Assembly (NCBI RefSeq): GCF_000275845.1
Contig: NW_006766884.1
Coordinates: 513,976-577,975 of the forward strand
Direction of reading: 5' to 3'
DNA length: 64,000 nucleotides
From: Dichomitus squalens LYAD-421 SS1
Lineage: Eukaryota; Basidiomycota; Agaricomycetes; Polyporales; Polyporaceae
Within the stretch, counting starts at the first letter, position 1, and the number at the start of each line of letters is the position of its first letter. The position numbers and the translations under genes were made by a program. The notes beneath the pieces are model-generated. The model had not been told where the DNA came from. It saw only the letters and a list, made by a program, of their open reading frames with translations, and did no database searches. Positions 43,683-56,749 of the stretch are shown here, one piece after another.

Positions 43683-45275
43683 TTACCGCTTCTCTTGGCT
43701 GCGTACTGCGTCCCTCGTCCGGACATAGTTGGCCCAGAAGGTCTCGTATTCCGTGTCGAGCGTCCCCTCCCCCGGCTGGCCGATACCGCCAGCCTTATCC
43801 CTGCCGACCCCAGCCCATCCAAGAGCACGCTCGTAGCATTCTAGGGCTTTCGCGTTCGCGTCCGGGGAGCCGGAACCTTCGGAGAGAACGCCTATGAGGT
43901 TCCATGCCTCCGCTGCGGTCCGGCGAGCGTCACGTAGGAGGGCCTTCGCAGGTCCATGCATGGACTTCGAATTCGTGTACTCTGCAGCGAGGGGGGTCTC
44001 CGAGGAAGGCGGGTGGGGGATCTTTGAGCCTGGCGCGTCAGGATGAACGGGCGGGAGCCCACTGAGGGAGAGGGCTACGCGCTCGGACGAATGGGCCGCC
44101 TGCGACAGCCAATCTATAGATGTCGCGGACCCCTTCCGGAGCGCATACAGCACTTCTGCGTGGTGGATAGAGAGGATGGAGGAGCGATGGAGGATATAGA
44201 GGAGGTGAAGAGCTTGGGGTGGGGTTGCGGCATCGAACGCTCGAGGCGCAGGGAGCGAGCGCAGGAGCTTTAGTGAGGCATCTTCACAAGCTTGTGCTTG
44301 TTTCAGTTGACCAGTGGTCGCGTAGAAGGCGGAGAGGGAAACAAGTGCGGAGACCAGAGTCCGCTGGGCGAGGGGTGATGAGGGAACCGATTCAGGGACA
44401 GAGGGCGGGTTTGTGGGAGTTTCTGTGTTCTCTCCACCTTGCGCGAGCTGTATCGAACGAGTCCACCATGCGAGCGCGTCCTCTGTGTCCCCTAATCTCC
44501 TGTTGAGGTCACCGAGCTTCAGCGCAATGTGGGCCGCTTGTGGGCCCTTGGCCGCTAACTGACTCCAGATGCGCTCGTACTCCGAGCGGGCCTCGTCTAA
44601 TGAGTTCCGGGTACCCATCCTTTCTACGACGTCGGCGCGGCGTGCGAGCAGAGCAGTGAGGGTGCCGGGGTGAATCTTGCCATCCTTCTGCGCCTTCTCC
44701 GCACTTTCAATGGCAACACGCAGGAATTCTTGGCCATACTCTAAGCTCGCCTGAATAGGAGCGAGCGTCGCACCTTGGCCCTCGCGGCCCGTGAAAGCCT
44801 TGGACGCTACGACGTCAGTGTTCGAGCCCGTCCCCCAATTGAGCACCATCCATGCGCTTCTGATTGCGTGTCTCCCGTAAAATCCGAGCGCAGGGTCGGA
44901 GCCTCCGTTCGGAGAGCCAGTCCACCTATCCGCTTCGAGGTCCCACTCCCACTTCTTCACCTCTTCATCGGTCTCCGGTGAGAGTCCTGAATGCTCCACA
45001 TACAGATGAGCCGCCTCAAATGCAGTCAAGCCAGTCGCGCCTAGGAGTACGAAGCCAATGGCGGTGAACTTGAGGAACCTCCTGAAGAAGTCGACGGTGA
45101 ACATGGTGTGCGTCGCAAAGCTGTCGTTCAGGTATGGACCTGGAGCCGCGCCTTTTGGCAGGGATGGTAACTGGGTATCTTTTGATGCATATCGACGAGT
45201 CGCTATTCGAGGCCGAGGGAGGGCATTGCGAGGGAGACTGAGGGGTATTCGCCGGCGGGCCCTTGAGAGCAGCAT
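43683..45275 (-). CDS. Mitochondrial inner-membrane TPR protein, Mgr3-like
   Basis: A single-exon 530-residue protein. The first 35 residues (MLLSRARRRIPLSLPRNALP and RPRIATRRYASKD) look like a mitochondrial presequence. One membrane span follows at about residues 69-89 (FTAIGFVLLGATGLTAFEAA). The rest is helical with TPR-like units: ARSEYERIWSQLAAKGPQAA, LKLGDLNRRLGDTEDALAWW, ALVSLSAFYATTGQLKQAQA, and near the end AEAWNLIGVLSEGSGSPDAN with ALECYERALGW. Size and layout (presequence, one span, TPRs) match yeast Mgr3, an adaptor of the i-AAA protease, and the YME1 gene is about 8 kb away. The Mgr3 assignment is an inference from architecture. It is divergent from XPD across 180 bases. Confidence 0.7.
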   Translation of the reverse strand: MLLSRARRRIPLSLPRNALPRPRIATRRYASKDTQLPSLPKGAAPGPYLNDSFATHTMFTVDFFRRFLKFTAIGFVLLGATGLTAFEAAHLYVEHSGLSPETDEEVKKWEWDLEADRWTGSPNGGSDPALGFYGRHAIRSAWMVLNWGTGSNTDVVASKAFTGREGQGATLAPIQASLEYGQEFLRVAIESAEKAQKDGKIHPGTLTALLARRADVVERMGTRNSLDEARSEYERIWSQLAAKGPQAAHIALKLGDLNRRLGDTEDALAWWTRSIQLAQGGENTETPTNPPSVPESVPSSPLAQRTLVSALVSLSAFYATTGQLKQAQACEDASLKLLRSLPAPRAFDAATPPQALHLLYILHRSSILSIHHAEVLYALRKGSATSIDWLSQAAHSSERVALSLSGLPPVHPDAPGSKIPHPPSSETPLAAEYTNSKSMHGPAKALLRDARRTAAEAWNLIGVLSEGSGSPDANAKALECYERALGWAGVGRDKAGGIGQPGEGTLDTEYETFWANYVRTRDAVRSQEKR

Positions 45276-45455
45276 GGAGAGGAGGTGCTGTGACGCGCAT
45301 CTCCTGTGACAGCCAGTAACACTCCGGTGACGTCACGAGACCGGACATTACGCGCGACGCGTTCTCGTTCGCGTCACACCCACCTTTGCCTCCGGACCAC
45401 GGTCTCCTCCGCCTCGTCAGCCCGGAGTGCACGTCTTAGCCACTACTACCTAGTC

Positions 45456-48400
45456 ATGAAGTTCTTTATTGATGATCTACCTGTAAGTGCTACTGCTGTG
45501 TCCCGCAAGCTGGTGCTCAACGAGCTGGTGGGGCCCAGATAATCTTCCCTTATGACCGAATATATCCTGGTATGTTCCTCCTTCACGAAACTCCTCCGCA
45601 ATATTCAACGCGCAATCGCAGAACAATACGCGTACATGTGTGACCTGAAACGAACACTCGATGCCACGGTACGAGATCACCAGCCACAGGATAGCCCATG
45701 TACTCAGTTGCGTCGTATCTCCAGGGGCATTGTTTACTTGAAATGCCTTCAGGAACAGGCAAAACGGTCTCCCTTCTTTCTCTCATTGTATCATATCAGC
45801 AGGTGCGTATCCGCGGCCTCGCGATGGTTCCGTATCCTCATAGTCTCTCGCAGTTCTATCCCACGAAAAGGAAACTTATATATTGCTCGCGGACGGTACC
45901 CGAGATTGAAAAGGCACTGTCAGAGCTCCAACGTCTGATGGATTACCGTAGAGATTGTGCGGAGACAGATGAGCAGCGCGAGAAGGAGAAGAACTTCTAT
46001 GGTATTGGTCTTACTAGTCGCAAGAACCTATGCATACACCCTGAGGTCAGTGTCATTGCTTCCGCTTACAATCCGTCCAGGACGTCCAAATTGCCGCACG
46101 CCCTTTTCTGTGACCACGTGGAGCTTCCATAAATCTAAACTCATGCATCCTTCAGGTATCAAAGGAGAAAAAGGGTAAAGTGGTGGATGCACGATGTCGA
46201 GATCTTACGAACTCCGCTGTGTGCACGAAAGGCCGCGAGAACCCAGGTTCCGTCGAGCTGTGTGATTGGCACGAGGTTTGTTCTAGTCATAGCAAGTTAA
46301 ACCGTTGCTGATTGTCCCGCAGAACCTTGGGAAGCTTGAGCCGGGTAACCTGATCCCGCCGGGAATCTGGACATTGGCCGATGTTCTTCAGCATGGCCGG
46401 GAGAACAAGATCTGTCCCTACTTCCTCGTCCGTCGCATGGTACGGTAACGATTGTGCATATGGTATCTTGACAACCAGCTCACATAAGCCCTAGATGCCA
46501 TTCGTGGATGTCATCATCTACTCCTTCCATTATCTTTTGGACCCAAAGGTAGCTGAACAGGTGTCGAAAGAACTCACCAAGGATGCAATTGTGGTCTTCG
46601 ACGAGGCGCATAATATCGGTACCGCGCATTCGTAATTGCAAGGCTTGGAAGTGATGGCTTACGCGTTTCTAGACAACGTCTGCATAGAATCCTTGAGCAT
46701 TGACTTGACGCGACCTATGTTAGATTCCGCAGCGCGCAGCGTCGTGAAACTCGGTGATAAGATCGATGAGTGAGTCGGAAGTTGGCCTCACTAGTTTCCA
46801 CCGGCAGGTGCTGATCTTGCGAACAGAATCAAAAAGACGGATGCTTCCAAATTACAAGACGAATACGCCAAACTGGTCGAGGGTCTGCAAGAGGCCAGCA
46901 ATGACGAAGACGCCTTCGTATCAAATCCAGGTGGGCTTCTGTTGGAAGGATGATGGGCAATAGCCAAAACCTTACTTCAATGCGGCGTTAGTGCTACCAG
47001 AAGATCTCCTCAAAGAAGCAATACCTGGAAATATCCGAAAAGCGGAGCATTTCGTTGCCTTCCTCAAGCGATTCGTCGAGTACCTGAAGGTTCGAATTCC
47101 ATTCCACCCCATTCCACCGTTGCAATGCCGATGTCTAATTCGGCTGGAAATCGTAGACGCGAATGCGTGTCTTGCACGTGGTAGCCGAGACGCCTCTGTC
47201 CTTCTTGCAGCATCTGAAGGACATAACGTACATTGAGCGGCGACCACTACGGTTGGTTGCATGGCAAATGTTCCCTTGTACAACGTGTGTTCTGACGGAT
47301 GCCGTTTCCCGGCAGCTTTTGTGCGGAGCGCTTGCAGTCACTTGTGCGGACACTAGAGCTTAGTCGCCTTGATGAGCTTTCGTCATTGCAGAAGGTTGCA
47401 AGTTTTGCTACCCTCGTTGCGACGTACGAGAAAGGTACCCTTCACGTACTGTTCACACGCAGCGTGCTCAGCGACTAAAGTGTGGTAGGCTTTTTGCTCA
47501 TCCTGGAGCCTTTCGAAACCGACAATGCCACCGTTCCAAACCCTATTTTTCATCTTACGTACGTGGTCCCCGGCGTCCTTCCCTCCGGCGACTAACCAAA
47601 TCCTTCACGCAGATGTCTGGACCCCTCCATCGCGATCAAGCCAGTATTCGAGAGGTTCAGCAGTGTCGTCATTACGTCTGGAACGCTGTCGCCGCTAGAC
47701 ATGTACCCTAAGATGCTGCAATTCACTCCGGTCGTCCAGGAGACCTACTCAATGACCCTGACGCGGAACTCGTTCTTACCTCTGGTAAGTCACAGATCCG
47801 CGGCTTATGCAGACGCTGCCAAAGTACCTCATGTCCTGATGTCCCGTTCCGCTGGGGCGACAGGTCATTACCCGCGGTAGCGACCAGGTGGCCATCAGTT
47901 CCCGGTTCGAAGTCCGGAACGACCCTGCGGTTGTGCGCAACTTCGGTAGCATCCTCATCGAATACTCTAAGATCGTGCCGGACGGCATCGTCGCGTTCTT
48001 CCCGAGCTACCTCTACATGGAGAGCATTGTAGCCGCCTGGAACGACATGGTAAGGTCACCTGCATTTAATCACAGAGAGCGTCTTCCCTGACAGGTCGTC
48101 CTGGTGCCTTAGGGTATATTGAACGAGGTATGGAAGCACAAGCTCATCTTCGTGGAGACGCCAGATGCGAACGAGACGAGTATAGCCTTAGAGAATTACC
48201 GGAGGGTGAGCACACACTGCATATCGTCGTGATGACTCGCTTCCATGCTCATTCATGACGACCTGTGCTCTTCGGCTCTCCACAGGCGTGTGACAACGGC
48301 CGAGGCGCGGTTCTCTTGTCTGTCGCTCGTGGCAAGGTGTCAGAAGGAATTGACTTCGATCACAACTACGGACGGGCCGTAATCATGTTCGGGTACGCAT

Positions 48401-49056
48401 TTTCTCCCACCCGCGGCCATGCGCGCAAGATGAGAAGGCCACCGCGTGCTAATGCGTGGATGCCGTTGCCGTACAGGGTGCCGTATCAGTACACCGAGAG
48501 CCGGATCCTCAAGGCGCGTTTGGAGTATCTTCGTGATGCGTACCGGATACGCGAATCCGAGTTCTTGGGTTTCGACGCAATGCGGAACGCTGCACAATGC
48601 GTCGGGCGTGTCTTGCGGGGTAAGACAGACTGGGGGTTGATGGTGTTCGCGGATAAGGTACGTGGCATCTCTCGAGTGATCTGCGGGGAGTCCCGTGCTC
48701 ACGAAGGCCCACTACTTGCGTAGCGTTTCGCCCGGGCTGACAAACGGGCCAAGCTGCCCCGGTGGATCAATCAATACATCACGGAGACGGCCTCCAACCT
48801 CTCGACGGACATGGCGCTCACTTTGTCGAAGCAGTTCATGCGGATGATCTCTCAGAACCCGAACGAAAACCAGACCGGTATCTCGCTTTGGACGCTCGAG
48901 GACATCGAGAAGGCGCAGGCGAAGCAGAAGGAGCTGGCGCTCCTGCAGGAGGTTGAGCGGCGTGACACGGCGTTGATGGACGCTGACGATGACGACGAGT
49001 ACGGGGATGGCGGGATCGATGACGAGGCGTTGGGAGCGATAGACCTTGATGTATAA
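45456..49056 (+). CDS. RAD3: TFIIH DNA helicase XPD / RAD3
   Basis: XPD is the 5'-3' Fe-S helicase of TFIIH, acting in nucleotide excision repair and transcription initiation. Exon 1 is MKFFIDDLP, then [12 protein letters not shown]. Walker A is [13 protein letters not shown] at about residues 42-54. The Fe-S cluster cysteines are present: [20 protein letters not shown] and [10 protein letters not shown]. The DEAH box is [10 protein letters not shown]. Helicase domain 2 shows [39 protein letters not shown] and motif [18 protein letters not shown]. The C-terminus is acidic ([19 protein letters not shown]). More than ten short introns were joined by eye; one near 48390-48476 interrupts [16 protein letters not shown]. 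No disruption was found. Confidence 0.95.
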
Positions 49057-49809
49057 ACTGTCTACTTCATACAATGCGTGAATGCAGTAATAATGTACAG
49101 CGGCGGGCATGCGGGTCGTGCGAGGTGGATGGTCAGTCCTGGTATCATGAGCAGCGTGGACATTTTGTGTCGATCTACGGACGACGTCAGATCTGACGAG
49201 GCAGATTATCTGAGACCCGGAGGACAGACCTCATTTGTGATTATGCGCTCTGGCTGGCTGGAGGGGGCGGCACATGAGTAGGTGAGCCGCGGAGTCTGGA
49301 AGACGGAACGGGCAACACGCACGTATAATATCGTCGACAGCGACATGCGGTGCCCGTACCTGGCGCGCCGCAATCTCTTGGGTGCGCAGAGGAGTTGTAG
49401 CAGTCGCGGGAGCGGCAGTCGATGTTCGTCTCGCCGATAAACGTCAAGTGACCGCACTGTTTCGCCTTCCACAGGCGCAACTGACGGTGGCACATCGCTA
49501 GAAGGGGTCAGGGGGGGGGATTTGCGCGAACGCATCCAGATCTTGTGTGAGACGCGACCGTGCCGGGGAGACTATCAATCAAGCGGGCGACTCACGGCGA
49601 GCGCTACCTGGTCGGCGGAGGTAGGCGGAAGCTGGCTGTGGTGAGCACCCGGCGTGGCTGAGTGGGAGATTCAGATTGTGTGGGCTGCCCCGCGAGGCCG
49701 CGTTGGACGCGGTTTATGTTCACAGTCGCTGATCGAAGCTCGCGCGATTCCGATCGGGCGAATGTAGGTCCAGCCACGAGCCGAGTGTGGTTTGGCGAGT
49801 TGGAGATGC

Positions 49810-49833
49810 TGCCAGTGCCAGTGCCAGTGCCAG
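49810..49833 (+). repeat. Hexanucleotide tandem repeat (TGCCAG)4
   Basis: Four perfect copies of tgccag in the gene-poor region. Confidence 0.9.
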
Positions 49834-50301
49834 TGCGGAGCGCGTGCTGGCACTTCTTGCTTGTCGGTGACGGCCGGTCGCGCAGCGGTCGTCCTCGGCT
49901 GACGTGGACGGGCCCGTACGCGATGGCGGGACGTGGACGCTGGGGTCTGAGGCTGGGCAGACCCTAGAGTGTAGCTATAGTACGGTGGCGCAGCTGTATA
50001 CAGGGCACGGGCCAATTGTGGAGAAAGAGAGCGGGTCCTTGGCAAGATCGGAGGGGCGAGTGGGCATACGCATTTGCCTTTTGTCGACAAACGGGCCTTA
50101 GCCTGTGTGGTGTGGGAGACGCAAGGGATGTGTGCCAGATGATGGTAGCATGTGGTAATGCAAATCGATTGCGCAGGGGCGGGGCGACGAGACGAATCCG
50201 TGCTTCTCGTTCCAAGCGAGAACTGGGCAGACGCTGGCTCGACGACAACGTCGTCCCTTGCAGGAATCCCACACGGTAAGCATTCACGCGGAATACATTG
50301 C

Positions 50302-50330
50302 TCCCTTCAGATGGAGTCCCTTCAGATGGA
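50302..50330 (+). repeat. 15-bp direct tandem repeat
   Basis: The unit tcccttcagatggag occurs twice in tandem; the second copy differs only in its last base. It lies in non-coding sequence. Confidence 0.85.
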
Positions 50331-53256
50331 ACCTATCCCCTCAGCGCAGGCAGGTCTGTCCCGCCCAACCGTCCTTCCCTCCCAGAAAAACCGCACGACC
50401 CCGGCCACCCTCCCTGCGGACTTCCAAGTTCCCATTCGCGGGAGCCGCCGGCACCTCTACCTCATCGCGGCACCCGCTCAGACCGTTTCAACTTTCGCAG
50501 AACGAATGGACTCGCCCAGGGTTTGCCGTCATCGTCTGCTTGCTATCGGCACCTCGCCCAGACTTCTCGTTGGAGGCCCGGACGTTCGCATCATGTACGT
50601 AGCTTGTCCAGCTTGTGCTAACCCACTGCACGAACCCACTAGTAACTGATTTCCGTGCCCATCGCGTTGTTAAAGCAATCCGTCATCGGCTGGAGTGGGT
50701 CGTTAACGAGGCCGTTCGCTGCGGGCAGCCACCGTACACTTTGCGGCTGCATCCCAATCGCCTACGTTCACAGGCGCTTTGTATAATGACGACTGACGTC
50801 AACTACAACAAGGGCAATCTGACTCCCCAACGCTAGACATATACAGGCACTCTAGAGCGGCGTGGACTCCCCTCGCTATGCAGTCTTGCCTTGGCTGTCC
50901 ACATACTTTGTCATCCTGCGTTCTAACATCCACAGCGCGATCATGAGCCCGGTGCTATCATGCGCTACGCTGGTTAACGCCAGCGATGCCAAGGTTTTCC
51001 GGTAGCATCAAATACCTTCCATTATAGTTGGTAAAAGCCGGACCAACTCACACACTGTGCCACGCTAGCCTCCGTGTAGGGTGTAATTCGCTCCGGTACG
51101 TCCTCAATTCTTTGACTCTGCTCCGTTGTTCGACACTTTATTACATACTTCTAGCACTCAGATACGGGCCTCATCGGGAGCTCATCGGACTGTCGATAAT
51201 GCTCTGCATTGACACGCTCGCTGCAGTTTATCTCGTGAAGCGAATCTTCCGGAGCTGTTTGGCTTTCCAGCACGGTCATATTATTCAGCAATGCATAGGC
51301 GATGTCGCCCAAATGGTCTGCATCGCACGGGCGTTCCTTCCGCGTGGGTGAGTCTCCAGGCTCATCGCATGATGACTGGTGTCCCTTGTACGATATCTGC
51401 CGACGTGAATGGTCGGTATTTTGCGGAATCCGGGAAGAGCCTCCTGACGAAGATCTTACCTTGTTCCCGCCGCCTCACTCCTTACGAAGCCTTTCCAAAC
51501 ACTGCACCTTCGGTTGGGTTCGCTTCTTGTTTGATAACATGCCAACTCACCCCGCTTCTCTAGTATAAGACCGCATTGTAATTAGAGAACTGCGTTATGC
51601 CTAACCGCTCCCGATGACACTGGTCGGACTTCGTTGTGCATCGATCTGATGTCGTTGTGCTGATACGCGCGCCTTACGGACGGTGGCCTTGTTCACCTCG
51701 TTGTTCTCGACCTTCTCTCCCGCCCGTCTCTCACGCAGACTCTCGGAATGCTGTCCCTATAACTCGCCGAATTCCTCAACGGGAGCCTCCGCAGAGATGC
51801 TTGGGAAGCGTTTGGTTCTTCGCACATGCATCGGCGTCGTTCGTAAGTCTTTCATCTTTATCAGGCCGCGTTGGCGATCGTGATGATGTATTCACGATTT
51901 CTCGTCGCTCCTCAAGCCCTTTCCTCTGAAATCCCGGCGTTTTCCGCAGCATCGGGTGCAACGCTCCGTCCCCGTCGGCATACAGATAAATCGGATATGT
52001 ATAGCGTTCGATGGCCACTGAGCGTTCGGTATCACACGGCCTTCCCTCTGACACCCCTGCACTATTTGACCTTTGAGCTCCATCCGCTGCTCCGAATCGG
52101 CAGCCGGTAGCAAAATACAGACGTGATAACAAGCTGGGAGTCCTCACCCTCAAGCGTCGTGTCGCCCTGAATTTCCGCAGGCTCACCCGGAGGACTATCT
52201 GACACTGACAGTACGGTATGTACGGCTCGGTCCGTGGGCCACATCGGCCACCGCAGTCAAGCAGTCATCCCCCCCGCTCTCCCGTCAACTCTCTCTAAAT
52301 CTCGTACGTACGTGCGTATACTCGCCCCTCCGTGCCTTCCGCGTGAACACAGAGAAGCACGCGCGTCTGCATCCGCCCTGACAGCCGAAGGTTACCGGCG
52401 AATCGCGCACCGCATCAGCCGCGCCGCCTGCTCGCTTCTAAGTACTGTAACAGCTACCTGTTTGCACGCCCGCGTCCTTTGCCGCCTTCCCCCCTGGCAG
52501 GCTGGTTCTGCGGCTCGATCTGCGTGGGCGTGGCCACCGGCACGGCGACGGGGCGCTGTGAGGCCCCGCCCAGAAGCCCAGCTCCATGGCACTGTGGCGT
52601 GCGCCGTGCGCGCCACGCCGAGCGCAGATGAGGTGCCCAGGTCCAATTTAGAGTGGCCATGTACAACTACAGCGCGAGACGGGCCGCCCGCACGCCGTTT
52701 GTTGTGCACGTCTCGTGCGCCGCACTGTGCGTAAGACGTAATATCCCACACACGCCGCGGCAGCGGGCCTCGATAAGGGTCACATTTGGGGCCCTTTGTT
52801 CTCACCAGTGGCCAGGGGTCTTGTCTGGAGTTGCGCGAGGGAAGCGCGGGATCTCAATGCACGGGCGGCGTGCTCGGACAATCTGACCAAGGAAGCGGAA
52901 TTCTGACGGACAAGTAGGGCGTGCTTCCCGCCTCTCTATTGGCGACCTGAACCTTCGCTGAGTTGAAGCATTCTACAGAAGCCACAGCGGACGCGACAAC
53001 TGGACTGACTCGGTGAAGAGCCTAGGGCAGCGTCGATCTGCCAAAAATATTCGTGTCTGCGATGCACTTTATCCGTAACGCGCCCGCGCCCGAACCACAA
53101 TCCACATTTCGGGAAGGGGGGTACTGCGGACCTGATGAGAGCTGAAACGGGATGGAGTATATTAACAACAGATATTAGCCCACGCTACTATTAGGAGACG
53201 ATGCATTCGACCAAGAAACATAGAGCAGACATGTACGACTGGGGAACATGCCAGTG

Positions 53257-56200
53257 CTATGAGGCCGCATCCTTGTTCAGTCGGGAAAGATCTTCCTTGA
53301 TCACCTCATCTATATTCCGGATGGTCTCGCCCCGGATAACCTTTTGCACCTCCTCGGCGTCCAAGGTCTCGTGTTCTACCAGGGCGTTGGCGAGCTGTCA
53401 GGACCCGATTCAAGAAGCGCAGCAACGGGTCATCTTCACGTCAGCACATGCGTCTAGAGATTCGCGGGAAAGGATGAGGTACGCACACGGTGGAGCTCGT
53501 CCGCTTTTGACTTCAGGAGCGCGGTCACCCGTGACTCTCCCGCTATCAGTAGGCTATCGCACCATAAGGGCGTCAAGGACACAATCAGTCAGCCGAAGTA
53601 CGCGTTGGCCCCCGTATACCCCGCCACGGCCCTCCCAAAGAGCGACATATAGCGGTGCACCGCGAATAGTATGGGAGGGCGAGCGGGGACTCGGGGCAGA
53701 CCACATGGAGAATTTACGTACCTGCGGACTTCGTCTTCTATCTCGTCCTTCTTTTTGGGACTAATCGTGTCTTCTCTATCGCTGAGGTAAACGGGACCAA
53801 TCTTGTGGGAATAACCCCAGTTCTATGGCGGCGCAAGAGGAATATGAGAACCCGCCCAGTCCCCGGCAATATCACGAGGGGGGGCATATTGTCATTTACC
53901 TTAACCATGGCTCGAGCAGTCCTTGTAGCGTGCTGCAAGTCCGAGGACGCACCACTAGTCACGTTCTCGGTGCCGTAAACTGGACGTAGAGAAGGCAATT
54001 GGAAGTACCGGTTAGCCATGAGAGACATGAGAGACATGCCAGGGAGACAACGAACTGAGTTCCTCGGCGACTCGCCCACCCATGCATACGTCGATCTCGG
54101 CGAGGTACTCTTTCAGGGATACCGAGTATCTGTCATCCTTGGGCAATTGACTTGTCTGCAGTCATCGACGGAAATTGTAAGTGCTTGTCCACCAGTGAGA
54201 TGTCATATAACGTACAATGCCCAACGCATGACCGCGGGGAACACAGGTAACCTTGTGCAACGGCATGGCACCTTCGGTATAGAGCGCCACTAGTGCATGT
54301 CCACCCTACGGCCACAGAGATCAAAAGGCTGGATGATGAGTGTGATGAAACCAGGGACACCGACCTCATGGTATGCAGTCATTTTCTTGACTTCCTCACT
54401 AATGAATGTCGTCTTCCGCTCTGCTCCCATTATGATGCGATCCTATCGGGCGCGTCAGGGTTCGAGAGCTCGTCAGACGACGACTGGACGGATGTAGAAG
54501 CTACATACCTTTGCCCACTCAAAGTGGGTGAGGTTTACGGACTGTGCGCCTTCTCGGGCGGCCTTGACCGCAGCCTGGCTGAAGGGTCACATAAACTTCA
54601 GCGGCGGCCGCGCGCAGTCGATAGGTACACTCACTTGACTAGGTTCTGCAAATCAGCGCCAGAGAACCCAACGGTCCCACGTGCGAGGATCATGGCGTCG
54701 ACCTCTGTGAACAACCGTGGGTCGTGTGAATGATCGGCGAATGGGTTTGCCAACAGATCAAACCTACCTGGCGCAGCGGTCACGTTCTTCATGTGATGTT
54801 GCAAGATCTGAACACGGCCTCGAACATCGGGGAGAGGGACGGCTACATGCTTGTCGAAGCGACCGGGGCGCACAAGAGCCCTGACGACGTCATACAGTCA
54901 GGCACTGGCAAATTGTGATGTGGATAGCAAATAAACTTACGGATCCAGAGATTCTGGGAAGTTAGTGGCGGCGATGACGATGATACCCTCGTTCTGCAGG
55001 AAGCCGTCCATCTCGACGAGGAGCTGATTGAGCGTTTGCTTCATGTAGTGTTGATCGCGACTAGATCGCTTGCCGCCGATAGCGTCGAGTTCGTCGATGA
55101 AAATGATAGCTGGTTGCTTCTTCCGCGCAGTAGCAAAGAGGTCCCGTACCCGCTTGGCTCCAACGCCGACGAACATCTCGTCAAACTCAGACCTGATCAG
55201 ACCGCTTAGTCAAGAAGCGAGTTCCAGGTAAGGGCGAGCAATGCGATATCGTACCCGGACGCAAAAAGGAACGGCACGCCAGCCTCTCCGGCAACGGCGC
55301 GTGCCAGCATCGTCTTACCCGTTCCAGGAGGTCCGGTGAGCAGAACGCCCTTGGGAAGCTTCCCGCCAAGAGTGCCAAACGACGTGGGGTCCTTCAAGAA
55401 TTCGACAATTTCTTGAAGTTCCTGAGAAGCGCAGTGGCAAATTAGGGTAAATGAAGGACCGAGGTGTGGGTCTACTTACAGCCTTGGCCTCATCGACGCC
55501 ATGTACGTCGCTGAACTTGTACGTCTTGGCCTGGATGGGTTCAAACTCGGCTTGACGAGGTCCCGCCTTGAGCAGGCCAGAATTCTCGACCCAGATTGAC
55601 AACACCACGAGGACGACTAACCGCAATGCTTTAGAAAGGGAATGATTGTGCAACTAACAGACAACTTACAGAATGCCACGAGACCGGCTGACACAACGAA
55701 TCGGATGAGGCGAAGGAAGACGGTGCCTCGTGCTGTTGAGGTAATAATCACATCAGCAAACGTATCCGAGCAATATGACAGAGGTTAATCGGCATGTCAG
55801 TCGGAAGGCCGGCTGCTGACTGCAGCGACAGGTGCGACGCAGACTTGTCGGCCTGAGTCTGAGATGAGCAGCTTATGTGACGCGACGGCCAATAAATGGA
55901 GCAGCCGTTGACTGAGGCATCGAAGACCGACATGAGGGAGACGGCGAAACCATCCCGTCCAATACACGTTCATGCGCGTAAACGATATGGCGATGAAGCA
56001 CGGACCTTACGAGACGAAAATAACTTACGTTCGTTGAGAGTCACTACAATGGGGTTCCCAGGGACCCCAGCACCGCGACCAAGAGCAGCTCCAAGCGCAT
56101 CGAAGTCCGTGTGTACCGACCGCGCCACTGTGGCCTGTCCAGCCAGAACCTCCTGGGCGGCTTGCTGACTAGGCGAGACAGTTGAGGACAATGCCGACGA

Positions 56201-56749
56201 GGATGGAGAGGTGACAGTAGGCTGAGATGCCGCCGCATTCACATCAACAGATGCTGATGTCGCCGATACATGAGAGGAGGCATCGGATGCAGTGGCAGTA
56301 ACGGTCGCCGAAGAGGAAGCAGTCAAGAGAGCGTCTCTTCTCCGAACAGCAGACGATATTGATGATTCCAGGCCGAGGTCGCGTAACGCAGTGAGATAAA
56401 GCTTGAATGCTGTGTCTGACCGAAGGAGGGGGTGTGAGGGATGCTGTGAAGCATTAGCAGACGCGTCGGGTATTCCTGCGGAGGTGCTCACGAATTCGCA
56501 TGTCCTCTCCCATCGCGCCACTACCGTGTTCAGACCTGGCTTCACCTTGGTGTTGACTAACGCCTCAAACAGAGCAACCTGTTTCTCCACATCCTCTGGG
56601 TGTGCGTCCGCCTCAGCCTCAAGCTTGGAGACACTGGCTACAACCGCTGGTGGAGGGACACCGCTAGGTTTCCGGAAGAGAGACGCAAGAGACAGCAGTC
56701 GGGACTGGACGAGTACCGGAGCCGGAGGAAGACGTCTTTGAGACAACAA
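53257..56749 (-). CDS. YME1: Mitochondrial i-AAA protease YME1 (FtsH-type)
   Basis: An ATP-dependent zinc metalloprotease of the mitochondrial inner membrane that degrades unassembled proteins on the intermembrane-space side. The N-terminus ([20 protein letters not shown]) is a presequence, followed by a Ser/Thr/Ala-rich linker. A membrane-span region crosses introns ([31 protein letters not shown]). The AAA domain has Walker [18 protein letters not shown], Walker [21 protein letters not shown] and the second region of homology [20 protein letters not shown]. The peptidase has [19 protein letters not shown]: the HExxH zinc site is complete but split by an intron (54306-54364). Further exons give [65 protein letters not shown] and the end LNKDAAS at 53257. 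Confidence 0.93.

Larger units (their letters stand above)
49057..53256. other. Gene-poor 4.2-kb region
   Basis: The longest stretch without a recognised gene. Many frames of 60-165 codons exist on both strands, overlapping in several phases, with composition rich in Arg, Pro and Ser and no known motif. It contains two short tandem repeats (49810-49833 and 50302-50330). I see no transposase, reverse transcriptase or terminal repeats. Non-coding transcripts or fast-evolving small genes cannot be excluded. Confidence 0.5.

Noticed and set aside
47089..47100. tRNA T-loop-like sequence ggttcgaattcc
   Set aside because: It lies at an exon-intron border inside XPD (FVEYLK|), and no acceptor stem, D-arm or anticodon arm can be drawn around it.
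50152..50649. 165-codon frame overlapped by two other frames of over 100 codons
   Set aside because: Three overlapping open frames in GC-rich sequence suggest chance. No motif was recognised.
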